Positions 1 through 10,373 of a DNA stretch of 64,000 nt are shown here, one piece after another. Location: NCBI RefSeq assembly GCF_000372725.1, contig NW_005202428.1:1039331-1103330 (forward strand), in the 5' to 3' direction. The position numbers were made by a program, and so were the translations under genes. The notes below the pieces were generated by a model. The model was not told where the DNA came from. It saw nothing but the letters and a program-made list of their open reading frames with translations, and made no database searches. Within the stretch, counting starts at the first letter, position 1. Each line of letters starts with the position of its first letter. The DNA is from Emiliania huxleyi CCMP1516 (Eukaryota; Haptophyta; Isochrysidales; Noelaerhabdaceae).

Positions 1-642
1 TTAGAGAGCGAGAGGTCGGTGGGGATACGCGCACTCGCGAGGTGTTCGCTGTGTCGCGCAGGGAAGGGCACCACGTGGGGTGGGGCGACGCCGCTCACGC
101 GGGGGACTCTGCTCATGCCAAGCTGCAATAGATGTGAGAGGAGTCAGTCAGGCGCGGAGCGCCGCGCTGAAGCTTTTCTGTGTATTTTGTGAGAGCATTT
201 TGAGCATTTTGTTGAGCTTGAAGCTGTGAACCGCGCGGCGGTTGTTCTTGTTGTGTTTGAGGAATGAGGGTTGAGGGCATTCGATTTGAGCGTTTTGTCT
301 GTTCAGCTTATATCCGTATCACATATCAGCACACTCAGTCAGGACTCAGCTTACAGCTAGCTCTTGCGTCTTGGAACTGCAAGCTTGTTTTAATATTTAA
401 AGCCGTACACGTCTCTGCGTGAGCTGCTGTGTGCACCGTAACCACTGAGAGGGCGACGGGCTGACTGGCAGTCGAGACTGGTGCGTGATTAGAGTATCCC
501 TCCTCGTCCTCACACAATAACGGTCTCTCACAGTGAGTCCTGCCGGCTGTCGTGGGGGGTGCATGATCTTGGGTCGCGTGGGGGGATATGCGGGTTACCG
601 GTAAGATGCATCCGGGATGCCTTTGGTTGTGTGAGCCTGTCT
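1..642. other. No gene recognised
   Basis: This stretch is less GC-rich than most of the window and is peppered with short T/G-rich words. No open frame here shows a recognisable domain. It lies downstream of the minus-strand repeat protein that ends at 643, so part of it may be that gene's 3' region. Confidence 0.4.
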
Positions 643-1891
643 TCAAAACGTATCCGGGCTGCGGGCCGGCCCATCCGTGAGAGGCGACAAAATCGGGCCG
701 CCCACAAGCCCACCAGTATTCCATGCGATCTCGCGGTTGGCGTCGATCGCCACCTTAGTCACCGAGGCCACCTCCCTAAAAAACGAGGTAGCCACCGCGG
801 TGTTGGCCTTGATGGCCTCCTTAGCCACTGAGGCCATCTGGTTAACAGTGTTGTTGCTCAGCGAGGTGCCGCCGCTTATAGCCTGTGGGGAGCGGGTCAG
901 GTCGAGTAGGGTGTGAGCTATGGGGCGGCGGACCGAGCGGTGAGGGGTGATTGTTAGGGCTCTGGCCAGGCACACCAAACCTGTCTCGCAACTGCAGTGC
1001 CTTCCTCGGTGAGACGGCGAAGGAGTAGTCGCGGTCTCGTGCAAGTTCGCACTCTTAAATAACTTCTCGAACGCCACGCGCCCCTCCTCCGCGATGGAGT
1101 CTTTCACCGAGGCGGGCGTTGCAGCTGCCGGCGCGAGAAAGCCTCCGGCCGGTGCCGGGGCTGGATCAGTGCTCTGCTGCAGCGCTTTTCTACAACGGCG
1201 AGTGAAGGTGCTATGCCATTCGTGGAAGTAGCAACCTCCACTGCCGCAGCAACAATAGCCCGCATCCGCCCCCTCGCGCGACGAGAAGCCCGCTGCTTCC
1301 GCCTCATGGCACGTCAAATCAGCCGCCTTGAACTCAGCACAGGTATATCCAGCGCGCCGCAGCTCAGTTGGCGAATAGCCTGCCACTCTCGCCTCGTGCA
1401 GCGAGTACCCCGCAGCCTTGAGCCCATCCACATAGCCCGCAGCCTTTGCATCTACGCATGTCATACCGCTCAGCTTCAGCGCTGTGTAGCCTGCCGCACC
1501 AGCCTCTGCACTTTCGTATCCGCCGCACTTAGCCTCAGCAATTGTGACCCCCATTGCCCGCATCTCTTTCAAGGACGGATGGCCTTGCTTACGAGCCTGA
1601 CCACAGGAGACGACTGCGGGCTGCGCCTGCAGCTGCTGCACCTGTAGCTGTAGCTGTCGCACCAGATTTACCAGCTCGGAATTCTGCGTCTCGAGCTCTT
1701 TGACAGGTCCGACATGCGTTGCTGGGCGCCTGCACAGTGGCTTCCGCCGCATCCATGGAAGCCTGGACGCGGGATTCCAGCGAGTGCACTGCCTGCTTGG
1801 TTTCCGCCTCAAGACGATTGCACACTTCGCCAGTCTCATCCACGCGCGCCACCCAGCGCATGCCCAACGAGCAGCTCAAGCGACGGTCCAT
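643..1891 (-). CDS. Coiled-coil protein with degenerate AGY repeats
   Basis: The protein begins at 1891 with MDRRLSCSLGMRW, followed by a heptad-rich coiled coil (NRLEAETKQAVHSLESRV and ELETQNSELVNLVRQLQLQV). A run of about nine degenerate ~10-residue repeats follows, of the form [LE]xxAGYxxxE, for example GLKAAGYSLHEARVAGYSPT. The tail contains a second repeat-like pair (NQMASVAKEAIKANTAV, REVASVTKVAIDANREI). The opening coiled-coil frame and the repeat frame differ by one base near 1710-1730, with no convincing intron between them. The join is therefore either a frameshift (pseudogene or sequence error) or an unrecognised small intron. No catalytic motif is visible. The repeats suggest a protein-interaction scaffold, but the function is unknown. 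Confidence 0.5.
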
Positions 1892-2111
1892 ACGATGGGA
1901 CGCACGCGCAGTGCCTTAGTACGCTTATTTATTTTTCTGCCGCACCACTGTTTCCGGGTAGCGCCGGACGCTCCGCGGTACTATGACGCAGGTGACACTT
2001 CTGGCTCTTTTCTGCAGCTTTTGCCCTTCAACCTTCATGTGCCTTACGGGAAATTCGTTGTCAAGCGCGTAGGAGTACGTCCACTCTCCACAGTACCACA
2101 CCCTCCACACC

Positions 2112-3791
2112 CTAATAACCGCACACGCTCATATTGTCCACTCGCGGGTCGTAGATGGTCCCCCCTTGCGCCCTCACCTGCCTCTCCACCTCCGCGCCCG
2201 TCCGCCAGCTCTCGACGTCGCTCTCTGCCAGCACCTCCACCGAGCCGCCCCGCCGCCCGCCGATGAGCCGCGCGACCGGGTACCGCTGCATTGACATGTG
2301 CCACGCCTTGTCCGGTCCCGTCACAAGCGGCAGAGGAGCGGTGATGGCGTCGCGTGTCGGCGCGTGTGTCGGAAGGTAGAAGATCGCGAGGGGCGGCTCG
2401 GCGCCCTCGCTGGCGCGCGCGGCGATGAGGGCGCCAACCATCAGCGAGTAAGTTGAGCCTACGGGTCGCACGGTGGGGCGTGTCGCGCGCGGAGCGGAGC
2501 CCGCCACCGGCCGTGAGAGGGAGCGCCAAAGTGTCCGACAAGGTGGTGGCCGTGTGAGAGGAGCTCGAGGTCGCTCAACGCCGTGGGGCCGTCGTCAGGC
2601 CCGTGCTCCGCAAAGTACGTGCGGACCCGCCGCTCGGACGGCCTCGGGTTGCCCATCGTCTCGCACCCGATCCGGACCAGTGCCGCGGAGTAGACGCCGT
2701 AAGAGGCCCTCCGATCCGATGCTAGCAGCACCGTGCACCTTCTCCCGCGCACGAGCGCCTGCACAGCGGCCAGGACCGCGGGGAGGTACTCCGACCCGAG
2801 CATCGCCGTCGACTGGTGGCGCAAGTGCACGGAGACCCGCACGCCCTGCGCCTGCGCGGCGCTCCCCCACTCACAGCTTTGCAGGTGCAGCGCCTTCCCG
2901 TGGCGTGGTGCGCGAAACTCAAACATGGCGCGAAAGAGCTTGCCGTAGAGGAAGTGGACACCGCGACGAAAGAGCCCCGGGTCGGCGGACGGCGAGAAGC
3001 GCATCGCCGCTGCCTCCTGGGAGTGGAAGCGCGCACACGACGCGGAGGACCGCCCGGAACGGGGCACGCCACCGCAGCTGGCCAGCACGAGCGGAGCGGC
3101 CCTCTCCCGCGCGTCGAGCCGGGTGCAACCCGAGCCCTCGTGGTTTGAGAGGACGCAACCCTCAAAGTTGAAGGTGGTGCAGTTTTTACGCTCGTGCGGG
3201 CGACAAGCGGGGTAGGCGACGGGCCTGTCTGGCAGGGCAGATTTCGGCTTCTTTGCGAGTGTGAGCGCCTCGGCGACGGAGGCCTGCGGCACCGCAGGAA
3301 TGCCAAGCAGCCACGCCTATAGGCGGGCCGATGGCATGTTAGCGCCCGAGGGATCAAAGATTTGGCGGTGGTGCAAGCCGACCCGCGGGCTGTGGGTGTG
3401 GGCGAGAGTGGGAGTGAGGGCGATGATGGCGGTGAGGGCCTCGCCGTCGGCCGCAGCGTGCCCTCGCAGCCATAGTGCAGCGCATCGCTCAGCCGCGAGA
3501 GAGGCAGCCGGTTGGCGAGCGCAAAGACGGCATTGTTTAAAAACTGCGACGCGAGTGTGGGGGGTCAGCGCCGGTGTCGAACCACTGCGGACGGTGGGCG
3601 GGGTTCGAGTCCTGGTGAAGCCGGTTGCCGACAAACTTGCTGCAGCCCTTGTCAAACATGAGCCTCACCGTCGTGCCGGGGTGGAAGTGGTGCAAGCTAG
3701 CGGCGTTGGGGCCAGCGAGGGACGCGTTGAGGGAGAGCAGGCGGCTGAGTTCGGCCTTGAAGGCGGACGAGCGCCTGGACCTGGGAGGCAT
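2112..3791 (-). CDS. Fucosyltransferase-like glycosyltransferase
   Basis: The C-terminal half carries a GT23/O-fucosyltransferase-like pattern. VRVSVHLRHQST resembles the VHVRRTD donor-binding loop. SDLELLSHGHHLVGHFGSTY resembles the D-hh-LS-x-hhhhTFSS region that binds GDP-fucose. An intron at 2459-2526 (68 bp, GC-AG, minus orientation) joins ...HFG to STYSLMVGALIAAR. The ORF ends at 2112. An upstream segment at 3537-3791 (MPPRSRRSSAFKAELSR...SKFVGNRLHQDSN) followed in another frame by FLNNAVFALANRLPLSRLSD looks like the family's N-terminal part. The junction near 3540-3570 is unresolved. If real, the enzyme would act in the Golgi or ER lumen on glycans. It starts only about 130 bp from divergent TOP3A, so the two may share a promoter. 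Family assignment rests on motifs alone. Confidence 0.55.
2459..2526 (-). other. GC-AG intron, 68 bp, in the fucosyltransferase-like gene
   Basis: Read on the minus strand, the exon ends ...CACTTTG, the intron begins GCGCTC and ends CCCGTAG, and the next exon begins GCTCAACTTAC. This restores the reading frame HFGSTYSLM. No GT donor gives the same frame. Confidence 0.6.
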
Positions 3792-3918
3792 GCCGAACGA
3801 AGGGGGAATGTAGCGGGGCAGGGACGTGCGTTACGAGTTCCACCGAGGGAAGCGCGACTAGGTTTCTTTGTCCCTGTTGCCCCGCCTGGGCGACCCGTCG
3901 TACCGACCCCTCGAGTGC
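3792..3918. promoter_or_regulatory. Putative bidirectional promoter between fucosyltransferase-like gene and TOP3A
   Basis: The two divergent start codons (3791 minus, 3919 plus) are separated by about 127 bp. The minimal promoters and 5' UTRs of both genes must therefore lie in or overlap this interval. No TATA box is evident. Confidence 0.4.
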
Positions 3919-6182
3919 ATGAAGGTCCTCGCTGTCGCGGAGAAGCCCTCAGTCGCAAAGGAAATCGCCAACATTCTTTCGCAGCAGGCACGCCAGCCGC
4001 AGCGGAGGCAGCGGCTGCGCTGCTTCGGCGCACACACTAACCACCGGTTGCCTTCCCTCGCCCGCGCAGAGCTACCGCACCCAGCAGGGCCCGTCGCAGT
4101 ACAACAGGCTTTTCGAGTTCAGCACGCCCTATCGCGGCTCGCAGTGCCAGATGATTGTCACGTCGGTGGGCTGCTCAGTTCGGCAGCCGCCGCAAGAGCA
4201 GACTCTCCGACCGCGGCGCGCCACCTTCCCTGTTCAGGTGACGGGCCACCTGATGGAGCTCGAGTTTTGCGACGAGAGGCACGCAAAGTGGAAGCGGTGC
4301 GACCTTATCGAGCTCTTCGACGCACCGATCCGCCAGCGCGTCCCCGACGACAAGCGCGACATCGAGCGCAACTTGGAGCAGGCCCGCCACCGCCCTCGCG
4401 GCCGCCGCCATCGCCACCCTCGGCGCCGACCTCGGAGCCACCGCCGCCACCCTCGGCGCCGACCTCGGAGCCACCGCCGCCGCCCTCGCCGTCGCCGCCG
4501 CTGCCTTCGCCGCCGCCCTCACGGCCACCGCCCTCGCCGCCATCCTTACCGCCGCCGCCGCCGCCGCCGTCACAGGCTGCACGCGGCTGCCACGAGCTGC
4601 ACTTGTGGCTCGACTGCGACCGGGAGGGCGAGGCGCGCTGCGGAGAGCGGCGCGGCGCGGAGAGGGCGAGGCGCCGCCTGCTCACGCCTCGGCGCCGGTG
4701 CGGTGCCTTCAGGCGATCGGGTTCGAGGTGGTCGACGTGTGCAAGAGGGCAAACCCGCGCCTGCAGGTCCGCCACCCCGGCCACACCAGCTTCACCAGCC
4801 ACAGCCGGCCTTTGCCGCCCAGCCTTGCGGCTGCTGCGGAGGAGCATCACTTTCTGTCCGTCCGTCCGTCCGCGTTGGCGACGGGGCACACGGAGGCACC
4901 CACACGGAGGCACCCACACGGAGGCACCCACTGCTTTGCTCTACAGCTCGCTGCCTTGCGGCTCGCCGCCTCTCGACGCACTCCCCTCGCGCACACACAC
5001 GCCCACCACGACACGTCCGCGACACGTCCGCGACATGTCCTGCAGATCCGGCGGGCGCGCTTCTCGGCGCTCATCCCGCGCGACATCTTCCACGCGCGCC
5101 GCCCCGCCCCAGCCGAGACCCAGCCGAGACCCAGCCGAGACCCAGCCGAGATGCAGCCGAGATGCAGCCGAGATGCAGCCGAGAGAGCCAGTGTGCACCG
5201 CCTCGCCCTGGCATCCTCTTGTTTCCGCGCCGCCGTCGCCGCGCCGCTGAGGGCCGGGCGGAGGCCGTCGATACAAAGCCGCCTGACTCCCCCCCCCCCT
5301 TCCCCCCTTCCCCCCCCTCGACACAGGCGCTCGCCAACCTGGTCCCTCCCGACCAGCGCCTCGCGGACGCGGTGAGCGCGCGGTCGGAGATCGACCTGCG
5401 GCTCGGCGCAGCCTTCACGCGCTTCCAGACGCTCACGCTGCAGGAGCGCAGCACGGCGAGCAACCGGACTCCTCCTCGCGCCCCTCCCTTCACGCCGCAC
5501 CACGTGCGTGGTCAGGACCAGTACGAGGGGCTCGACGGCTTGCTCAGCTACGGTCCGTGCCAGTTCCCGACGATGTGGTTCGTGGTGCAGCGCGCGGCGC
5601 GTCACCCCAGATGCGGAACACCGACCCGTGTGTCCTCTGGCTAGCACTCTCTAGCACTCTCGAGCGGGCGCGCGCATTCGGCCGCATTCGGCCGTGTGCG
5701 ATGCTCTCGAATACTTTCGCCTTCGTGCCGTAGGCGCGCATCGACGCTTTTGTGCGCGAGGCCTTCTACGCGATCGAGGTGGAGCACCGCAAGGCGCTCG
5801 GCGCGCCGCTGGGGAGCGAGGCCGAGCCGCCCGCGGCGCCGGGCAGGGCGCCGGGCGGCGCGCCGGGCGACGAGATGGTCACCGCGGTCTTCAAGTGGAA
5901 GCGGAACCGGCTCTTTGACCGGCCAGCGGCGGTGCTCGCCGAGAGATGGTCAAGAGATGGCCGAGAGATGGCTGAGAGATGGGCAAGAGATGGCTGAGAG
6001 ATGGCCGAGGGATGGCCGAGGGATGGTCCAGAGAGAGATGCTTCCCCAGCGCCGCACCGCCCTCCTCTCACTCACAGGTGATGCTCTACGAGATCTGCGT
6101 CGAGCGGCGCCTCGCGACAGTGACAAAGGTGCGCCCCCCCTCCGCGCGTACGCACGCGCGCGCGCACACGCACACACGCACA

Positions 6183-6221
<39 letters not shown>

Positions 6222-9101
6222 GCTGCCCAACCCCGGTCCTCGCCACCGCCCCCTGCCACCGCCCCTGTCGCCGCCGCCGCCCGACGTGTCGGGGCTCGCC
6301 TCCGCCCGCCCACAGGTGGACGGCCACGAGAAGAGGAAGTGGCGGCCGACGCCGCTGCACACCGTCGAGCTGCAAAAGGCGCAGCGGCACTTTCCGAGAC
6401 ACTTCCGACACTCTTGGGACTCTCAAGAGGACGCGACACAAGGAACAGCGACTCTGCGACGCTGCCCTTTTGCCTCTCTCTCTCCTCCCTGCTGCCTCTC
6501 CTCCCGCCACTTGCCTCTCTTCTCCTTCCTGCTGCCTCCCACCCCGCCACCTGCCCCTCTCTCCCCCCTGCTGCCTCTCATCCCGCCACCTGCCTCTCTC
6601 TCCCCCCTGCTGCCTCTCACCCAGCCACCTGCCTCTCTCTCCCCCCTGCTGCCTCTGATCCCGCCACCTGCCTCTCCTCTCCTTCCTGCTGCCTCTCACC
6701 CTCCAGCTGTCGTCCAACCTCCTCCGCATCTCCTCCGACCGCACGATGGACATTGCCGAGAAGCTCTACCAGCAGGGCTTCCTCTCCTACCCGCGGACGG
6801 AGACGGACAAGTTCAAGGCGCGCGGCACCACCGTAGCACGCGCCTCGCGCCCCACCGGGCAACAAGCTCTTCCCGCCCGTGTCTCCTCACGGCGCACCCG
6901 TGGCGTCTGCTGCGACGCCTCCCGCCACGCGCCGGCGACACGGCCGCCGCCGCACAGTCTCCCACCCTCCCACCACGGCAGCCGCGCCGCCCGCAGGATG
7001 GGTTCGACCTCGCGGCCCTCATCAACGAGCAGGCGGGCCACCCCGAGTGGGGAGGCTTCGCGCGCGAGCTGCAGGCGGGAGGCTTCCAGTGGCCGCGCGA
7101 CGGCGGGCACGATGACCAGGCGCGCCCACCGCCCCTTCGACCTCCCTCTCCTCCTTCGCCGCCCTCCTGACTGCCGCCTCGGCCGCCGCCTCGGCCGCCG
7201 CCTCGGCTTGCCGCGCCTCCCGCTTCTCCGTCTCCTCCTCCCTCCGATCCTTCGAATGCGGCCTAGAGCGCTGACGCCGAGCCTCTACCCCTTCCTGCCG
7301 CCGGCACAGGCGCACCCGCCGATCCATCCGCTCAAGTCTGGCGCGCCGCTGCAAGGCGACGAGGCGCGGGTGTACGAGCTGGTGACGCGCCGCTTCCTCG
7401 CCTGCTGCGCGTGCGACGCGCTCGGCTTCGAGACGACCGTCGACATCGAGATGGCCGGCGAGCAGTTCAGCTCGCGCGGCCTGATGGTGCGCGAGCTCAA
7501 CTACCTCAAGGAGCGCCCGACACTTTCCGAGACACTCCCGAGACACTTCCTCTAGACCCACTCCCCTCGCACCGCCGTGTGCGTCGCACACGCACGACAC
7601 GTCCGCGACATGTCCGCAACGTGTCTGCGACGTGGCCTCCAGGTGTGGAAGTGGGAGCGGTGGAGCGCGAGGAAGATCCCGAGCTACTACCTCGGGGAGC
7701 AGTTTGAGCCGACAGCGCTCCACCTCCACGAGGGGCACACCTCCCCGCCCTCGCCGCTCTCCGAGGCGCGCGCTCCGTCCAAGGCGGAGCGAAGCTTTGG
7801 CCGCCTCGTGTCCCGCCTTACCGGCCGCGCCCCGCACGGCGGCAGGCGGAGCTCATTGGCATGATGGACGAGCAGGGCATCGGCACGGACGCGACGATCG
7901 CGCAGCACATCAAGAAGACGCTCGACCGCGGCTACGTCGAGAAGCGCGTGCCAAACAACACCTTCCACCCGCTGCCGCTCTCGAGGATCCTGCTCGACAG
8001 CTACACGCGGATGCCGCAAGCCTTCGACCTCGGCGTCCCCCACCTGAGGGCCGAGATGGAGCGCGACATGGCGCCCGCCGCCTCGGCGGAGCTCGCGCGG
8101 CGCGGCCGCGACGCGTGCGGCGTATGACGTGCCCCCGCGCATGCCGTAGGGAAAGGTCTGCTCCGGGCAGATGACGAGGCAGGAGTGCGTCGACAAGACG
8201 GCGCGCAAGAGCGAGGCGCTGCACCAGCCCTGGGTCGGCGTCTCTTCACGCGGCTCGGTGTGAACAGGTCGACATGATGAGAGGGCTCTACCGGCACGCC
8301 AGCGTCAACAGCCGCTGCCTCCACGCCGCCGCCGCTGCCATCCTGGCGCGGCCTGACGCCTCGAGCTGGGCGCCGCAGCGGCTGTCGGACGGCTCGCGCC
8401 CTTCATGTGGCAAGTGCCAAGGCCTGATGGACCTGCGAGTGCGGCCGCAGGGCGGCGGCGGAGGCGGAGGCGGAGGCGGGGGGGGGCAGCCGTATCGCGT
8501 GCTGCACTGCGCGCGCTGCCGCGAGCACTATGATGTGCCTGGCGGCGACCTCGCCTCGCATGGCCACCGCTGCCCGCTCGACCAGTTCCAGGTCCTGAGC
8601 GTGACCAACACCGCGACGGGCAAGACGCACCAGATCTGCCCAAAGTGCTTCAAGGACCCGCCCGCAGAGGCGACGGGCGGCAAGGCCGTGGACGGCCTCC
8701 GCTGCTTCGCCTGCCTCGCCGACTGCCCGCTCGCCTCAGGCTCGAAGGTGCTCCGGCCTTGCCCGAGCTGCCAGCGCGGCGAGCTGCTCTTCAAGGCCCC
8801 GAAGGCCATGAACGGGACGTTGCTCGAGTGCTCCAACTCCGGCGAGGGCTGCGACATGAAGCTCTACCTGCCCGGCGGGACCACCCTCCAGCGCCTCTCT
8901 GCCCAGCCGTGCGCCGGCTGCAGCCACTCGCTCCTCTCCTTCACCTTCAATCGCGCGTCACTCGAGCCGCGGCTTCGCATGCACCCGTACGACGCATGCT
9001 GCTTTTGCTCCGAGCCAAACCTGGCAGAGATCCTGCGAGACTGCAACGACACGGCGGACGGGCGGCGCAGGGTGGCACTGCTCTGCTCCCGTGATCCTCG
9101 G

Positions 9102-9145
<44 letters not shown>

Positions 9146-9902
9146 CGGCGGTGGCGGTGGCGGCGGTGGCGGCGGCGGTGGCGGTGGCGGCGGCTCTGCT
9201 GGCAGCTCCACCGCCCCCGCAAGCTTGCAGTGCATCGACGTCGAGGATGCTGCGGACACGGCCGCTGCGGTGGGGATGTTTCAGTCGATGCTTGGCGTCG
9301 ATAACGCCCGCGGGCGGAGGAAAGGCGGCGGGGGAAGGGGCGGCGGCGGCGGCGGCAGCGGTCGAGGCTTTGGCGCCGGCGGTGGCGGTGGCGGTGGCGG
9401 GGGTGGCAATGGCCGTGGCTACGGTGGCGGAGGGGGAGGGGGAGGGGGTGGCGGTGGCGGCTACGGTGGTGGTGGGAATAGCGGCTACGGCAGCGGGTTC
9501 GGCGGTGGACACGGCGGCGGCGGCAAGGGCGGCGGCGGCAAGGGCGGCGGAGGGGGAGGTGGTGGCAACGCGTTGCCCTCTGGCGGCGGCGGTGGCGACT
9601 GCTTCCGGTGCGGGCAGAGTGGTCACTGGGCGCGCAACTGTCCGCAGGCCACCCAGGGCTTCGCTCCGCCGAATGGCGGCGGTGGCGGCGGCCGGGGCGG
9701 GCCGGCTGCTGGCGGTGGCAAGGGGCGAGGCGGGGCGCAGGGGGATCGTGGCGGCCGAGGCGAGGGGCGCGGGGCTGGCGGGCGCGGCGCGGGCCGGGGC
9801 AGCAGCGGCGCGGCGGGGACGAGCACGGCCGAGAAGAGGAAGTGCAGCATCTGCCGTATGGAGGGCCACACCAAGAGGAAGTGCCCCCAGGCTCCCCGAT
9901 GA
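3919..9902 (+). CDS. TOP3A: DNA topoisomerase III alpha with zinc-finger/Gly-rich tail
   Basis: This is a type IA topoisomerase that passes single DNA strands and normally works with a RecQ helicase to dissolve recombination intermediates. The start MKVLAVAEKPSVAKEIAN is the canonical TOPRIM N terminus. About 15 or more exons can be followed: SYRTQQGPSQYNRLFEF (about 4070), VTGHLMELEFCDERHAKWK (4238), LHLWLDCDREGE with the TOPRIM acidic motif (about 4600), IRRARFSALIPRDIFH (5045), SEIDLRLGAAFTRFQTL (5385), LLSYGPCQFPT (5545), GFLSYPRTETDKFK with the catalytic Tyr (about 6780), AHPPIHPLKSGAPLQGDEARVYEL (7310-7380, split family motif) and MMDEQGIGTDATIAQHIKK (7861). From 8274 to the stop at 9902 there is one long exon. 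It encodes several C4 zinc ribbons (CGKC...CARC, CPKC...CFAC, CPSC), a GRF-like segment (CAGCSHSLLSFTFNR), Gly-rich runs and two CCHC knuckles (CFRCGQSGHWARNC, CSICRMEGHTKRKC). Introns are short, many with GC donors, and carry the tandem repeats listed separately. An in-frame ATG at 3868 is less likely to be the start. Confidence 0.93.
4395..4580 (+). repeat. CCG/CTCGG-rich tandem repeat in a TOP3A intron
   Basis: A unit of about 34 bp (CCACCCTCGGCGCCGACCTC followed by GGAGCCACCGCCG) occurs about twice and then grades into CCGCCGCC runs. It ends just before the exon encoding LHLWLDCDREGE. Confidence 0.7.
4882..4930 (+). repeat. Tandem CACGGAGGCACC repeat in a TOP3A intron
   Basis: A short unit (ACGGAGGCACCCAC) is repeated about three times in tandem, in the intron after the exon ending ANPRLQ. 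Confidence 0.6.
5107..5185 (+). repeat. CAGCCGAGA tandem repeat in a TOP3A intron
   Basis: The unit CCCAGCCGAGA is repeated three times, then GATGCAGCCGA three times, sharing a GCCGAGA core. It lies between the exon ending RDIFH and the exon ALANLVPPDQRLAD. Confidence 0.8.
5939..6030 (+). repeat. GAGAGATGGC-type tandem repeat in a TOP3A intron
   Basis: About eight copies of a ~11 bp unit (GAGAGATGGCC/GAGAGATGGCT and variants with AAGAGATGG and GAGGGATGG) follow the exon ending WKRNRLFD. It belongs to the same general C-G-A-G-A class of intron repeats seen in other genes here. Confidence 0.8.
6160..6222 (+). repeat. CA dinucleotide microsatellite in a TOP3A intron
   Basis: An interrupted (CA)n/(CG)n tract runs through the intron after the exon ending RRLATVTK. 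Confidence 0.85.
6480..6705 (+). repeat. ~38 bp pyrimidine-rich minisatellite in a TOP3A intron
   Basis: Five to six copies of a unit built from CCCCTGCTGCCTCTCATCCC plus GCCACCTGCCTCTCTCTC fill the intron upstream of the exon that carries the catalytic tyrosine (LSSNLLRISSDRTMDIA). The last copy leads into CCCTCCAG at the acceptor. Confidence 0.85.
9097..9195 (+). repeat. (GGC/GGT)n coding repeat, poly-Gly in TOP3A
   Basis: Nearly uninterrupted GGN codons encode a run of about 30 glycines in the TOP3A tail. Further Gly-rich tracts follow to about 9580, with aromatic/Arg interruptions (GRGYGGGG, GGGYGGGG) resembling RNA-binding low-complexity domains. Confidence 0.9.
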
Positions 9903-10373
9903 CGTCAGTGACGCGGGGAGAATGTACACCCACACGCGTCGACGTCCCTGTTTGTGTTCCGCGAGTCAGGAGTCTCCGCTGACCGTGGAATATTGTGATT
10001 TTTCTGTACGGTGAGGTGTCTCGTACGTTATGAACTGGTTATGAAGTGGCTGTCCCCTGTCCGGGACGCCGGAGAGATCGGGTTGGGTCTCCCCCGCCTC
10101 TAGCCCTGACCCGACGGAGACTCCATCACCCTCGCCCAGGATCTACAATGCTGTCTTAAGGTCCGACAGGTTTTCGGCACCGGGCACCGCCTCAGGATAC
10201 ATTTTTTTGTATGCGTCGTGCGGGGGCGGACCCTCGCAGATCACAGATCACACTCACCAACGGCCGGCAGCCGACCGGGAGCTAGCAGGCTGGGCTTAAA
10301 TTCTTTTGCCCTGTCGGCTGCCTCTGTGGTCGGATCCGCGAGCTCTCTGCTCGCGCTCTTTGCAGGGCCGGAA

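Noticed and set aside
3590..3620. T-loop-like GGGTTCGAGTCC suggesting a tRNA
   Set aside because: No acceptor or anticodon stems fit around it. It is part of the coding sequence of the fucosyltransferase-like N-terminal exon.
8947..9935. Long minus-strand ORFs (325-328 codons) opposite the TOP3A tail
   Set aside because: They are His/Arg or Ala homopolymer shadows of the GGN coding repeat.
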